Positions 26,803 to 36,881 of a DNA stretch of 64,000 nucleotides are shown here, one piece after another. The notes beneath the pieces were generated by a model, which did not search any database, was not told the DNA's origin, and saw nothing but the letters and a program-made list of their open reading frames with translations. The position numbers and the translations under genes were made by a program. How positions within the stretch are numbered: position 1 is the first letter of the stretch; the number at the start of each line of letters is the position of its first letter. The stretch is from assembly GCF_000168975.1 (NCBI RefSeq), contig NZ_AAUW01000002.1:124001-188000 (forward strand), given 5' to 3'. The DNA comes from Roseibium aggregatum IAM 12614. GTDB lineage: Bacteria; Pseudomonadota; Alphaproteobacteria; Rhizobiales; Stappiaceae.

Positions 26803-28407
26803 TTACTCCGCAATGTCCACGCCGTCAAACCAGTGACCGCCGAGCGGGTCCATGATGTAACCGGTGACCTTGGAGGACATCGGCATGAAGACGACGGAGT
26901 GAGCGATGGTTGCCCACGGAGCCTGCTCCTTGAACACGACCTGCGCTTCTTCGTAGAGCTTGGTGCGCTCTTCCTTGCTGGTCACGGTCTTTGCCTTCAT
27001 GATCAGTGCGTCGAACTCTTCGTTGCACCACTGGGCGCGGTTGGAGCCGCCGACACCATCACAGCCGAGCAGAACGGCCAGGAAGTTGTCCGGGTCGCCG
27101 TTGTCACCGGTCCAGCCAAGAAGCACGGCACCGTCACGGTTCTCGTCCTTGGAACGGGACAGGTATTCACCCCACTCGTAGGAAACGATCTCGACGTTCA
27201 CACCGATGTTGGCGTAATCGGCCTGAATGACTTCAGCCATACGGCGGGCGTTCGGGTTGTAAGGACGCTGCACCGGCATTGCCCAGATCTTCATGGAAAG
27301 ATCTTTCACACCAGCGGCTTCCAGCATTTCCTTTGCCAGTTCCGGGTTGTAGTCGTCGTCTTCAACGGCGTCGTTGTAGGACCACATGGTCGGCGGGATC
27401 GGGTTCTTCGCAGCCTGGCCGGAGCCCTGGAAAACTGCGTCGAGGATCGCCTGCTTGTTGATCGCGTGGTTCAGCGCCTTGCGGACTTCCGGCTTGTCGA
27501 ACGGTGCCTGCTTGGTGTTGTAAGCAAGGTAACCGACGTTCAGGCCCTGCTGTTCCATCAGGGTCAGAGTATCGTCAGACTGGATGTCTGTGATGTCGGC
27601 CGGTGCCGGGTACGGCATGATGTGACATTCGCCGGCCTTCAGCTTCTGAAGGCGCACGGCTGCATCCGGAGTGATCGCGAAGATCAGGTTGTCGACCGGC
27701 TGCTTGCCACCCCAATAGTCCGCGTTGGCGGCATAACGGATCACGGCGTCTTTCTGGTAACCCACGAAAGTGAACGGACCGGTGCCGACCGGCTGCTGGT
27801 TGAGCTGGTCCTTGGTACCCGCAGCTTCGAGCTGGGCTGCATATTCGGCAGACACGATGGAAGCGAAATCCATCGCCAGGTTGGCGATCATCGGAGCTTC
27901 CGGACGGTTCAACACGAACTTGACCGTGTAATCGTCAACCTTGACGATTTCCTTGATCAGGTCCGGCATGGACATGCCTTCGAAATATTCCCAGGCGGTG
28001 CCGGCGGTGTATTCGTGCCACGGATGATCCTTCTTGAGCTGACGCTCGAAGGTGAAGAGCACGTCGTCGGCATTGAATTCACGGGTCGGCGTGAAGAAGC
28101 TGGTGGTGTGGAACTTCACGCCCTGACGCAGCTTGAAGGTGTATTCCAGGCCGTCTTCGGAAACTTCCCAGCTTTCAGCCAGGCCCGGCAGCACTTCGGT
28201 CGTGCCGCGCTTGAACTCGACAAGCCGGTTGTAGATCGGCTTGGAGGAAGCGTCGAACGTCGTACCTGCTGTGTAGAGTGCAGCATCGAAGCCTTCAGGC
28301 GAACCTTCAGAGCAGTAAACCAGGTTTTTTGCAGAAGCGCCGGTTGCTGCAATCACAGCAAGGCTTACGCCAAGAAGGGATGCCTTCAAGGTTTTTTGGA
28401 AATTCAT
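26803..28407 (-). CDS. dppA: Periplasmic dipeptide-binding protein (DppA family)
   Basis: 534 residues. The signal peptide MNFQKTLKASLLGVSLAVIA continues to ATGASA before the mature KNLVYCSEGSPEGFDAALY, the DppA-type N-terminus. Later blocks include LVEFKRGTTEVLPGLAESWE, the SBP_bac_5 signature, and IWAMPVQRPYNPNARRMAEV. GGGGAG precedes the ATG. It delivers dipeptides or, in some relatives, haem or aminolevulinate to DppBCDF. It is the first gene of the operon, with about 295 bases upstream for the promoter. Confidence 0.93.
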   Translation of the reverse strand: MNFQKTLKASLLGVSLAVIAATGASAKNLVYCSEGSPEGFDAALYTAGTTFDASSKPIYNRLVEFKRGTTEVLPGLAESWEVSEDGLEYTFKLRQGVKFHTTSFFTPTREFNADDVLFTFERQLKKDHPWHEYTAGTAWEYFEGMSMPDLIKEIVKVDDYTVKFVLNRPEAPMIANLAMDFASIVSAEYAAQLEAAGTKDQLNQQPVGTGPFTFVGYQKDAVIRYAANADYWGGKQPVDNLIFAITPDAAVRLQKLKAGECHIMPYPAPADITDIQSDDTLTLMEQQGLNVGYLAYNTKQAPFDKPEVRKALNHAINKQAILDAVFQGSGQAAKNPIPPTMWSYNDAVEDDDYNPELAKEMLEAAGVKDLSMKIWAMPVQRPYNPNARRMAEVIQADYANIGVNVEIVSYEWGEYLSRSKDENRDGAVLLGWTGDNGDPDNFLAVLLGCDGVGGSNRAQWCNEEFDALIMKAKTVTSKEERTKLYEEAQVVFKEQAPWATIAHSVVFMPMSSKVTGYIMDPLGGHWFDGVDIAE

Positions 28408-28670
28408 CAAACTGTTCTCCCCTTGATGAAGAGCAAGGGCCTTGCATCGTTGAATCGCGCAAAGGAGTTAAGCCCAAGCCAGCGCAAACTAAGGCGTTTT
28501 TTTGTCAGAAAATCAACTGCCAACATATTTCTAATTTGACGACGATATTGAAATTTTTTTGCTAGGTAAGAGTTGCTGCCGTAAATATTTAACACGCCAG
28601 GGCGGCCACAGGAAAACAAATACCGCTGTGGCAGCTTTTTCATACATCCGCTAACCGACTGAAATTTATA

Positions 28671-28692
28671 GGCTCCCGCAAAATCGGGAGCC
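28671..28692 (-). terminator. glpK terminator
   Basis: Arms GGCTCCCG and CGGGAGCC with a 6-base loop, 10 bases after the glpK stop; on the minus strand an AT-rich stretch (TATAAATTT) follows. The remainder of the gap to dppA (28411-28670) is AT-rich and must carry the dpp promoter; no gene is seen there. Confidence 0.65.
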
Positions 28693-28702
28693 CATGCGAT
28701 CG

Positions 28703-30196
28703 TCAGTCCTGCGTGGAACGCGTGCGTTTGACGGCATCCTGCCATCCGGCAAGCAATCTTGTCCGCTCACTTTCCTGTAAACGCGGCTCAAACCGCTTTT
28801 CCAGCTTCCATTCCGCCGAGAAAGCCTCGGCGCCGGGCCAGATACCGGCCTTCGAACCGGCGAGCCACGCCGCACCGAGGGCGGTTGTCTCCGGCACGGT
28901 TGGGCGGTCGACCGGCGCGCCCAGAATGTCGGCCAGGAATTGCATCGTCCAGTCGGACGCCGTCATGCCGCCATCGACACGTAGAACCGGCTGCTCGGCT
29001 TCCGGCCAGTCCGCCCGCATGGCTTCAACAAGGTCGCTCGTCTGAAAGCCGACGCTTTGCAGCACCGCACGGGCAATTTCCTTCGGTCCCGTGTTGCGCG
29101 TCAGACCGAACAGCGCACCGCGGGCCTCCGCATCCCAGTAAGGTGCCCCCAGCCCGACGAAGGCTGGCACAAGATAGACGTCCTGGTTCGGGTCTGCCTG
29201 CTCGGCAAGTGCCTGGGTGTCGGCGGCGTTTTCAATGAGACCCAGACCATCCCGCAGCCACTGGACGGCGGCACCGGCAACGAAGATGGATCCTTCGAGC
29301 GCATAGGTGGTTTCGCCGTTCAGCCTGTAGGCGATGGTCGTCAGCATGCGGTTATTGGACCGGACCGGCTTGGAACCGGTGTTCATCAGCGCAAAGCAGC
29401 CTGTGCCATAGGTGGACTTGACCATGCCGGGCTCGAAACAGGCCTGCCCGACCGTTGCCGCCTGCTGGTCGCCCGCAACACCGAGGATCGGGATCGCCCG
29501 GCCGAACAGCTCGGTGTCTGAGACACCGAATTCATCGGCGCTGTCCTTCACCTCGGGCAGCAGGCTTTGCGGAATGTTGAGGAGCTTGCAGAGTTCCTCA
29601 TCCCACTTGTTGTCATGAATGTTGTAGATCAGCGTCCGGGAGGCGTTGGTGGCGTCTGTTGCATGCACCTTGCCGCCCGTGAGCTGCCAGATCAGCCAGG
29701 TATCGACGGTTCCGAAAGCAAGCTCTCCGCGATCTGCGCGCTCACGCGCACCGTCGACATTGTCGAGGATCCAGGCAATCTTGGTTCCGGAAAAATAAGG
29801 GTCGAGCAGCAGGCCCGTCTTGGCCGCAAAGGTGCCTTCCCGGCCTTCCGCGCGTAATTTTGCACAGAACTCCGCTGTACGCCGATCCTGCCAGACAATG
29901 GCGTTATAGACGGGTTCGCCTGTTGACCGGTCCCAGACAAGCGTGGTTTCGCGCTGGTTGGTGATCCCGATCGCGGCAACATCCGCCCCGCCAGAGGGAG
30001 CCTTTTCCAGTGCCTCGCGGCAAACGCGCAAGGTGCTCGCCCAGATGTCGGCCGGTGAATGTTCCACCCATCCCGACTTCGGGAAATGTTGCGGAAATTC
30101 CTGCTGCCCCACACTGATTGGATGGAAATCTTCGCCGAAGACAATTGCCCGGCTCGACGTCGTGCCCTGGTCTATTGCCAAAACACATCCGGCCAT
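28703..30196 (-). CDS. glpK: Glycerol kinase
   Basis: 497 residues, full length for GlpK. The phosphate-binding [14 protein letters not shown] is at residues 7-20; later blocks [59 protein letters not shown] and [19 protein letters not shown] are all present. GGGAGGTG precedes the ATG. It phosphorylates glycerol to glycerol 3-phosphate, the substrate of GlpD encoded 76 bases upstream. No glycerol facilitator or glycerol ABC genes adjoin. Confidence 0.97.
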   Translation of the reverse strand: MAGCVLAIDQGTTSSRAIVFGEDFHPISVGQQEFPQHFPKSGWVEHSPADIWASTLRVCREALEKAPSGGADVAAIGITNQRETTLVWDRSTGEPVYNAIVWQDRRTAEFCAKLRAEGREGTFAAKTGLLLDPYFSGTKIAWILDNVDGARERADRGELAFGTVDTWLIWQLTGGKVHATDATNASRTLIYNIHDNKWDEELCKLLNIPQSLLPEVKDSADEFGVSDTELFGRAIPILGVAGDQQAATVGQACFEPGMVKSTYGTGCFALMNTGSKPVRSNNRMLTTIAYRLNGETTYALEGSIFVAGAAVQWLRDGLGLIENAADTQALAEQADPNQDVYLVPAFVGLGAPYWDAEARGALFGLTRNTGPKEIARAVLQSVGFQTSDLVEAMRADWPEAEQPVLRVDGGMTASDWTMQFLADILGAPVDRPTVPETTALGAAWLAGSKAGIWPGAEAFSAEWKLEKRFEPRLQESERTRLLAGWQDAVKRTRSTQD

Positions 30197-30272
30197 GGCG
30201 CACCTCCCGTTTTCTTCTTGTCATGAAAACTGCCGGCAAGGCCGGCAGGTCGTCTGGTTCCGTTTGACAAAA

Positions 30273-31793
30273 CTATGCCGCAGCGCCGGCCTGCTCTGCA
30301 AGATAGGCCGACAGATAGGTGTCCAGTTCGGCCGCTTCCTCCCGGCTGAGCCGCAACCCCAGCTTCGTCCGCCGCCACAGAATGTCCTGAGCGCTGCGGG
30401 CCCATTCACGGCGGACCAGCCACTTCACTTCCGCTTCATGGAGATTGTAGCCAAAGCAGCGGCCGAGGTCTTCCAGCGTCTTCGCCTCTCCCAGGATGTA
30501 GCGCGCATCAGTGCCGTAAAGCCGGATCAAACGGGTGGCGAACACCTTGTCCAGGAACGGATAATCGGCTTCGAGCCGGGAAACTTGCGTGTCGAATTCG
30601 CTGACCTTGAAATCACCGCCCGGCAGCGGCGCATAGGCGGTCCAAACCCCGCGCTTCAACGGCAGATACGGCTCCAGCTTATCCAGGACATGCTCGGCCA
30701 ATTTGCGGTAGGTCGTGATCTTGCCACCGAAGACGGACAGGATCGCCGGCCTTGCGTCGCCGACATCCAGTTCGAGCACATAGTCGCGCGTCGCCGCCTT
30801 GGCGTCCTTTGCGCCATCGTCGTAAAGCGGGCGAACGCCGGAATAGGTGTGCACCACATCTTCGGGTGTGATCGCATTTTCCAGGTACTCGCTCGCCGCC
30901 TTGCACAGATAGGCGATCTCGTCCTTCGAGATCTCGACCTTGCTCAGGTCGTCCTGGAAATCGACATCGGTCGTGCCGATCAGCGTGAAGTCGTTTTCAT
31001 AAGGGATGGCAAAGACGATCCGGCCATCGCCGTTCTGGAAGATAAAGCAGCGGTCATGCTCGAACTGGCGCTTGACGATGATGTGACTGCCTTTCACCAG
31101 GCGGACACTGGAACTGTTGTTCGCGCCCGCCACGCCGTTCAGCATGTCGGCAACCCAGGGCCCTGCCGCATTGACCAGCACATTGGCGGTTAAGGTCTTT
31201 TCCTCGCCGCTCGCCAGATCCTTCAGAACAACCTGCCAGTGATCCCCGTCCCGCCGCGCGCTGATGCATTTGGTGCGGGTCAGGATATCCGCCCCGCGAT
31301 CGGCCGCATCACGCGCGTTGAGAACGACAAGACGGGCATCGTCCACCCAGCAGTCCGAATATTCGAACCCCTTCTTGAAAAGCTTCTTCAGCCCCTGCGA
31401 GAACGGTGCCTGGTCCAGACGAACGGTCTTGGTGGCCGGCAGCAGTTCGCGGCCGCCCAGATGGTCATACATGAACAGACCGAGCCGCAGGAGCCATGCC
31501 GGGCGCAGATCCTTGTGGTGTGGCAGGATGAACCGCAGCGGCCAGGCGATGTGGGGCGCGGCCCGCCACAGCACTTCGCGCTCCTTCAGCGCTTTGCGCA
31601 CCAGGCCGAACTCGTAGTACTCCAGATAACGCAGCCCGCCGTGGATGAGTTTGGTGGAGGCCGACGATGTGGCGCCGGCAAGGTCACCCATCTCGACCAG
31701 AAGAACCGAAGCCCCCCGGCCGACCGCGTCGCGGGCAATACCCGTTCCGTTGATGCCCCCACCGATGATCAAAAGATCGTAATCCGCAGCCAT
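30273..31793 (-). CDS. glpD: Aerobic glycerol-3-phosphate dehydrogenase
   Basis: 506 residues from the ATG giving MAADYDLLIIGGGINGTGIA, the FAD motif at residues 5-20; GGGGA lies upstream. The blocks SSASTKLIHGGLRYLEYYEF and GKITTYRKLAEHVLDKLE are diagnostic. It oxidises glycerol 3-phosphate to dihydroxyacetone phosphate at the membrane and reduces ubiquinone. It precedes glpK, probably in one operon. Tandem CGAAA/TGAAA motifs just upstream may be GlpR sites. Confidence 0.96.
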   Translation of the reverse strand: MAADYDLLIIGGGINGTGIARDAVGRGASVLLVEMGDLAGATSSASTKLIHGGLRYLEYYEFGLVRKALKEREVLWRAAPHIAWPLRFILPHHKDLRPAWLLRLGLFMYDHLGGRELLPATKTVRLDQAPFSQGLKKLFKKGFEYSDCWVDDARLVVLNARDAADRGADILTRTKCISARRDGDHWQVVLKDLASGEEKTLTANVLVNAAGPWVADMLNGVAGANNSSSVRLVKGSHIIVKRQFEHDRCFIFQNGDGRIVFAIPYENDFTLIGTTDVDFQDDLSKVEISKDEIAYLCKAASEYLENAITPEDVVHTYSGVRPLYDDGAKDAKAATRDYVLELDVGDARPAILSVFGGKITTYRKLAEHVLDKLEPYLPLKRGVWTAYAPLPGGDFKVSEFDTQVSRLEADYPFLDKVFATRLIRLYGTDARYILGEAKTLEDLGRCFGYNLHEAEVKWLVRREWARSAQDILWRRTKLGLRLSREEAAELDTYLSAYLAEQAGAAA

Positions 31794-31828
31794 AACTGTC
31801 CCCGGCCTGTGTTTTTGCGTCTCAGGAT

Positions 31829-31860
31829 TGAAAATGAAAATAAAACGAAACTTCTCGAAA
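31829..31860 (-). promoter_or_regulatory. Candidate GlpR (DeoR-type) operator array before glpD
   Basis: On the plus strand CGAAA occurs at 31846-31850 and 31856-31860, and TGAAA at 31829-31833 and 31835-31839, a roughly helical-turn spacing for three of them. DeoR-family repressors often recognise TTTCG-like direct repeats. A GlpR-like gene is at 50298-51080. The match is by eye. Confidence 0.4.
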
Positions 31861-31892
31861 TTCAATCAACAATTTCGCAGATAAAGACGAAA

Positions 31893-31927
31893 GACCCCGG
31901 CAAGAGGCTTGCGTCTCCGCCGGGGTC
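31893..31927 (-). terminator. Terminator downstream of mscS-like gene
   Basis: Arms GACCCCGGC and GCCGGGGTC with a 17-base loop, followed on the minus strand by TTTCGTCTTT. It separates the channel gene from glpD-glpK. Confidence 0.7.
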
Positions 31928-31973
31928 AAACAATTCATCAGGAATGCGCAAGGCATTGATCTGACTTCTATTC

Positions 31974-34265
31974 TCAGTCTTCAGCCGGCGCATCGTCCTC
32001 AAGCTGGTCCGCGGAGACGTCAACCTTCTTGCGCTGTTTCGGTTTGCTGTCTTCCTCGACGAAAGGCGGCGTCGCAGAATGGTAGGTGACCTGCGGGAAC
32101 GGGATTTCGATATCCCGCTCGTCGAAGACCTGTTTGACGAATTCGTTATATGCGCGCCCAACGCCCCACTGCTCGCCCGGGATCGTCTTGATACGGCCAC
32201 GGATATCGATGGAGCTGGCACCGAAGTTGGTGACGCCGTGCATCTCGAAATCGCCAATGATCTTGGGTCCGAAATCCGTTTCCTGCAGCCTGCGGAACGC
32301 TTCCAGCATGGCGTCCTTCGCGTCGGATATATTGGTGTCGTAGGCAACGCCGATCAGCGCGACATGATAGGAGAAGCCGCGCATGAAGTTGGACACCATG
32401 TCGACGGAAGAGAACGGAATGATATGGGTCGTTCCATCCAGGTCGCGCATGCGCACGGACCGGACGGTGATCCCCTCGACTGTCCCCGTCACGCCGGCAA
32501 CGGTGACGACGTCGCCTTCGTTGATGGCATTCTCGATCTGGATGAAGGCACCGGTGATGATGTCCTTGACCAGGGTCTGCGCGCCGAAGGAAATCGCCAG
32601 GCCGACAACACCGGCACCGGCGATCAGCGGGCCGATGTCAATGCCGACTTCCGACAGGGACAACAGCAGCGCCATCACCACGATGACCACCGTCGACGCG
32701 TTCCGGAACAACTGGAACAGCGTGCGCTCGCGTGCGGTCACGATGTATCCGGAGCGCGATTGCAGCCTGAGATCCACCCAGGACATGACGGCCAGCCAGA
32801 TGACGAAGGCGACGAACAGGACCAGGAAGGCGGATCCATAACTGCTGAGAAGCTGCACCCCGGCTTCGCTTGCCAGCCACTCGGCAATCGTCAACAGACC
32901 CCAGATATCCAGAAGCAGCAGCACGGTTGCCAGGAACACGGCAAACCGGATGAACTTCAAAAGCCGCGGCACGAACGCGTTCAGCCGGCTCTGAAGCGCC
33001 GGAAGGGTCCGGTTCAGGTCGTCCGGCAGGCGGATCCCGCCCTTGATGGCTTTGGTGACGACAAGTGAGATGGCCATACCCGCCATGATGGTCAGGATCG
33101 ACAGCCCCGTCGCTCTCAGGATGATGGTCGTGGCGTCAAACGGCCGGGTGACCCAGATGATGAAGACCGCCGCGATGTAACCGAAGGCAGCCAGATGCCA
33201 GAGCTGGCCGACCAGAACGAGCGCGCGCTTGGCAATGGCGCTCTGCAGGTGTTCGGCGTAATCCTTGGCGCCAGCGTTCACGCGGTGCCTGTTCTGGTGC
33301 ACCAGAACCAGCAGATAGACCATACCCAAAAGGACGACGATGAACCGCAGGGCGTTGCCCAGAACGAAGGAGACGGCAACGTTGGCGATCGGCACCGCCA
33401 GAAATACACCGAAAATCATCCAGTACATGAACAGCCGCAAACGGCGATACCAGTAAAGTGAACTCTGATCGGTGAACGGCAGAAGCCGCAGTTCCGGCCG
33501 CCCGGGCGCAAAGATGAAGCGCAGCGAGACATTGGCCATGCCGAGGATGAAAAACGCGTTCAGCGCCAGGCTTTCCTGCAACGTGACGCCCGCTTTTAGG
33601 CCTCCGAAACTCGCCAGCGCAGCCGCGTTGCCAACGGCCCAGCCGAGCCCGACCGTAACCGCATCGACAACCGATGTCAGAACGAGAACGAAGGTCCGGG
33701 TCAGCCCGCCGCCGTAGCGCGCATAGACCGAAATGCGCGGATAGAGCCGCTTGGCGACAAACTGGCTGATAAGAAAACCGGCATAGGCGGCAATCAGCAC
33801 CATGACGACCTGAACCGCGATATCCTTCACCCGGTCCCATTTGACCGGGATATCGCCCCGCGCGACGAGAACCAGACCATTCAACGAGCGCATGGCCTGC
33901 TGCAGCAGATAGCCCGCATCGTCCACCAGCGCGCGCGTGTATTCGCCGATCCGCAAGGCGAAATTTTCCTGCTGCAGGGGCTGGGAAGCCCCTTCCACCG
34001 GAGTTGCCGCTTCGTTTCCGGGAACCTGCCTGTCACCATCGGCGGGCTGAGCGCTGCCGGCGTTCTTTTTCAACAGATCGATCAGCGCGGCCCGGCTTTC
34101 CGGATCGTTCAGGACCTTTATCAGTGCCTGATTCGCCTGTTCGACATCAGCCGATGGGACCTGCTCCTGCGCTGTAGACTGCCCCCCGCTTTCCTGAGCC
34201 AGAACCGGAGACATTCCGGCGAAGATCATCATCAGAGAAAAGAGGCAACAGCGCAAAATCGTCAT
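31974..34265 (-). CDS. Large MscS-family mechanosensitive channel
   Basis: 763 residues. The signal peptide (MTILRCCLFSLMMIFAGMSP, then VLA) is followed by a Gln/Ala-rich periplasmic region to about residue 130. About eleven hydrophobic segments then lead to the MscS pore helix and beta domain (LVKDIITGAFIQIENAINEG, about residues 580-599; then VVTVAGVTGTVEGITVRSVRMRD). The C-terminus is charged and Lys-rich. The extended N-terminus groups it with the YbdG/YnaI/MscK-like large relatives rather than the 286-residue MscS. It would release solutes on hypo-osmotic shock. Monocistronic between two intergenic regions. Confidence 0.9.
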   Translation of the reverse strand: MTILRCCLFSLMMIFAGMSPVLAQESGGQSTAQEQVPSADVEQANQALIKVLNDPESRAALIDLLKKNAGSAQPADGDRQVPGNEAATPVEGASQPLQQENFALRIGEYTRALVDDAGYLLQQAMRSLNGLVLVARGDIPVKWDRVKDIAVQVVMVLIAAYAGFLISQFVAKRLYPRISVYARYGGGLTRTFVLVLTSVVDAVTVGLGWAVGNAAALASFGGLKAGVTLQESLALNAFFILGMANVSLRFIFAPGRPELRLLPFTDQSSLYWYRRLRLFMYWMIFGVFLAVPIANVAVSFVLGNALRFIVVLLGMVYLLVLVHQNRHRVNAGAKDYAEHLQSAIAKRALVLVGQLWHLAAFGYIAAVFIIWVTRPFDATTIILRATGLSILTIMAGMAISLVVTKAIKGGIRLPDDLNRTLPALQSRLNAFVPRLLKFIRFAVFLATVLLLLDIWGLLTIAEWLASEAGVQLLSSYGSAFLVLFVAFVIWLAVMSWVDLRLQSRSGYIVTARERTLFQLFRNASTVVIVVMALLLSLSEVGIDIGPLIAGAGVVGLAISFGAQTLVKDIITGAFIQIENAINEGDVVTVAGVTGTVEGITVRSVRMRDLDGTTHIIPFSSVDMVSNFMRGFSYHVALIGVAYDTNISDAKDAMLEAFRRLQETDFGPKIIGDFEMHGVTNFGASSIDIRGRIKTIPGEQWGVGRAYNEFVKQVFDERDIEIPFPQVTYHSATPPFVEEDSKPKQRKKVDVSADQLEDDAPAED

Positions 34266-34563
34266 TTCAAACCCTTGTTCGTTCCGGAAAGGCCAACAGG
34301 CGTCCGGCCATGGCAGGGACAATATGGAGGAACAACACGCGATGAAAAGGCTCAGGCAGCCGTCTTCAGTTATTTTTTAGGTACTATTGTGGAATGCAAG
34401 TTGACTGAGTAGTAAGCAGACTGCCGGTTCCAGCATAAGTAGCGTTTCATTGGAAATTGGAAAAAGATCTCACACTAACGCAAGGTAATATGCCAACCTC
34501 AACCTATCGGGTAACGCAATAATAACAATGTGGGCGCCAATCTGGCCCGACGAGGAGGAAGGG

Positions 34564-35679
34564 ATGCCCAGGTCCTTGATCAAACTCGCCCTTGAAGGCA
34601 CCGACGAAGCGCGACGGCGACTGTTCGCGCAGGTGAGCGAACTTGTGATCTCGAACCTGGAAGAACGGACCGACCGGGAACTTGCCATCTTCTCCGAAGT
34701 GATCATCAAGCTTTACAGCGTCGGCACCCCGAAAGACCGGGCACGACTGGCGCACAAGCTGGCGACACATGTGAACACGCCGCCGGAACTTGCCCGCAAG
34801 ATTGCCCAGGACGACGTCAGTGTGGCCATGCCCCTGCTTGCGCAAAGCCCGGCGCTGACCCAGGAAGACCTGATCGATTTCGTTGAACGCCTGAGCAATG
34901 CTCACCTGCAGGTGATCGCCCGCCGCACGGATCTTTCCACTGAAGTGTCCGATGCAATTGCCGAAAAGGGCGACCGCCCGGTGCATCGCATTCTGGTTGG
35001 CAATCGCGAGATCAAGCTGTCACGGGAGACGATGCTGTCTTTCGTAAAACACGCCACGGAAGACGTGGTCTTGCGTGAAGACCTTTGCCTGCGCTCCGAC
35101 CTTTCCCCCGCGGTTTGCCGGGCCCTGCTGCCACTCGTGGACGACGAGACCAAGAAGCGGCTGCGCAGCATCATCGAAGGTTCCCTGTCGCAGGAACAAC
35201 TCGATCAGATCGCAAGGCTCAAGGTTCTGCGCCGGGAATTCGGCGAAGCGCTGAACAATCCCGACATGGCGCTACTGTGGCGGGAAGCCGAGCGTTCGGA
35301 CATCACCGTCAACGAACTGATGATCCTGCTGTTGCAGGATGGCCGCTTCAATCACGCGATCGAACTGCTCAGCGCACGCGGGCGGACAGCGCAAAAAGCG
35401 CTCAAGGACGCGGTTTTCAATGGCAAGAAGGATGTGGTTTTGAGAACGGCAGCGAAGGCTGGCCTCGACATCCCGACCTTTGCCCTATTCGCCAAGGTAC
35501 GCTGCGACCACTTGAAGATCCCTGCGGCACAGGGCTCCGAATGGACCGTGACCTACAAGAAATATCTCGACGGTTCGGCGCAATCAAAACAGTCACGCTG
35601 CGGTGACTTCCAGGCAAATCGGCGAGAAAAAAAAACAAGAAACGCCACTGACCGGCCGGCACGCTCCGCGGCGATGTAG
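34564..35679 (+). CDS. DUF2336 domain-containing protein
   Basis: 371 residues from the ATG after GAGGAGGAAGG; an in-frame ATG at 34528 is less likely. It is an all-helical soluble protein. The first half (SLIKLALEGTDEARRRLFAQ to about residue 240) matches DUF2336, a family found chiefly in alphaproteobacteria, with HEAT-like helix pairs (ELARKIAQDDVSVAMPLLAQ). The tail is basic. No enzyme motif is visible. The 298 bases upstream (34266-34563) are AT-rich and contain no gene. In this order such proteins are common near motility and cell-cycle genes; the fli block starts 0.8 kb downstream. Confidence 0.8.
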   Translation: MPRSLIKLALEGTDEARRRLFAQVSELVISNLEERTDRELAIFSEVIIKLYSVGTPKDRARLAHKLATHVNTPPELARKIAQDDVSVAMPLLAQSPALTQEDLIDFVERLSNAHLQVIARRTDLSTEVSDAIAEKGDRPVHRILVGNREIKLSRETMLSFVKHATEDVVLREDLCLRSDLSPAVCRALLPLVDDETKKRLRSIIEGSLSQEQLDQIARLKVLRREFGEALNNPDMALLWREAERSDITVNELMILLLQDGRFNHAIELLSARGRTAQKALKDAVFNGKKDVVLRTAAKAGLDIPTFALFAKVRCDHLKIPAAQGSEWTVTYKKYLDGSAQSKQSRCGDFQANRREKKTRNATDRPARSAAM

Positions 35680-35806
35680 CGCCAGCACGGCTGACGGATA
35701 CCGGCGCACCGGACCGCGCGCCTGCCCGCTCCGTTCCGGCAGGAAGGCCGGCTAGCCGATGTGCGCCAAACCGCAGCTTCCCGCATGAGCCGGATTTCGT
35801 GGGACT

Positions 35807-36241
35807 TCAGTTTCGTGAACAAAGCGTCGCGGCGATCGCGGTCGACAAGGTTGCGGCGGCATAGAACCAAAGCCCCGGCAAAATGGCGGCGGCGGCCAAT
35901 CCGCTGGTCTTGGCCGCGAAAAGCACCAGCGCTACCAGCATGACGTCCAGCATCGACCACTTGCTGACCATCGACAGAAGCGCCAGCGAGCGTGTCTTCG
36001 CACCGCTGAGCACGGCCACATGGATCAGCAGGATCTTCAGTGCGGGAAATCCGATCGAAAACAGCGCCACAATCGCGGCAAGAACGGCATCGCCTTCCCG
36101 ATAAAGGCTCGTCACCATTTCGATCAGCGTGGGGCGTTCTTCCAGAAAATAGAGACGTTCGAACCGCATCAGCGGCTGCGTCAGCCCAAGGGCAAAGGAA
36201 AACGTGGAAACGGGAAGCAGGAAAGCCAGAAAAAATCGCAT
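35807..36241 (-). CDS. PqiA-like (paraquat-inducible protein A family) membrane protein, single domain
   Basis: 144 residues with four hydrophobic segments: the start (MRFFLAFLLPVSTFSFALGL), about 50-75, about 85-110 and about 113-138. The blocks PTLIEMVTSLYREGDAVLAA, FPALKI and SKWSMLDVMLVALVLFAAK match one repeat of PqiA, half of the duplicated E. coli protein and lacking its Cys zinc ribbons. PqiA relatives work with MCE proteins in lipid transport, but no MCE gene adjoins. It sits alone, with about 200 bases to fliJ. Confidence 0.72.
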   Translation of the reverse strand: MRFFLAFLLPVSTFSFALGLTQPLMRFERLYFLEERPTLIEMVTSLYREGDAVLAAIVALFSIGFPALKILLIHVAVLSGAKTRSLALLSMVSKWSMLDVMLVALVLFAAKTSGLAAAAILPGLWFYAAATLSTAIAATLCSRN

Positions 36242-36445
36242 CGAAACTGCCGTACCCTGGCTACCGTCTTAAAATATTGCGGCCTGGCACCCGGTGAAGG
36301 CGGTCCGACCAACCGTTTCCATATCACCCGGACCGGAAAGCACAAAACCTGACCGCCGCAAGCAACGATCAGGAATATAAGTACATGCATCCAACGTCGC
36401 CAGCCCCCTGTTGGAGACCGGCGTTGCAGGGGAAGGTCTGAAGCC

Positions 36446-36853
36446 TTAGCGCCCGCGTGCCCGCGCGGCGACCTCGTCGAGCAGATCCTGCTCCGCCATT
36501 TCCTGGGCGGTGCGTTCGCGCTGCTGGTCGCGCTCTTCAAGCTGCTCGAACTTCTTCAGCTCTTCAATCGCCTCGCTGAGCTCGTCCCGGGCGCGTTGAA
36601 GCTGATCATCCAGTTCATGCGCGGAATTGCGCAGATTGTCACGCCGGTCCGCAGCGGCCTTGGCGAACGTCGGATAGGCAAAATGTGTGACATCCGTGAT
36701 ACCGACCCGCTCCTGCTCCGACCGGATCTGGTCGTCAAGTTCATCGGCCATACGGTTGAACTCGGCGATCATGCTCTCGATCTGAGCAAGCTGTCGCCGT
36801 TTTTCGTCAACCTGAAACCGCTTCAAACGGATCAAACTGTCTCGGGTTTTCAT
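36446..36853 (-). CDS. fliJ: Flagellar export chaperone FliJ
   Basis: 135 residues, almost entirely charged heptad-rich helix (MKTRDSLIRLKRFQVDEKRR, the typical FliJ opening), the right size for a FliJ coiled-coil. FliJ sits in the FliI hexamer of the flagellar export apparatus. The gene begins 28 bases after the fliI stop, so the two are cotranscribed. Recognition rests on layout and position more than on sequence identity. Confidence 0.85.
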   Translation of the reverse strand: MKTRDSLIRLKRFQVDEKRRQLAQIESMIAEFNRMADELDDQIRSEQERVGITDVTHFAYPTFAKAAADRRDNLRNSAHELDDQLQRARDELSEAIEELKKFEQLEERDQQRERTAQEMAEQDLLDEVAARARGR

Positions 36854-36881
36854 TACTCAATACTCCCCTAACACGGGCAGT

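Noticed and set aside
26833..28539. 568-codon open frame on the plus strand opposite dppA
   Set aside because: Antisense shadow of a clearly real gene; no ribosome binding site and no recognisable motif.
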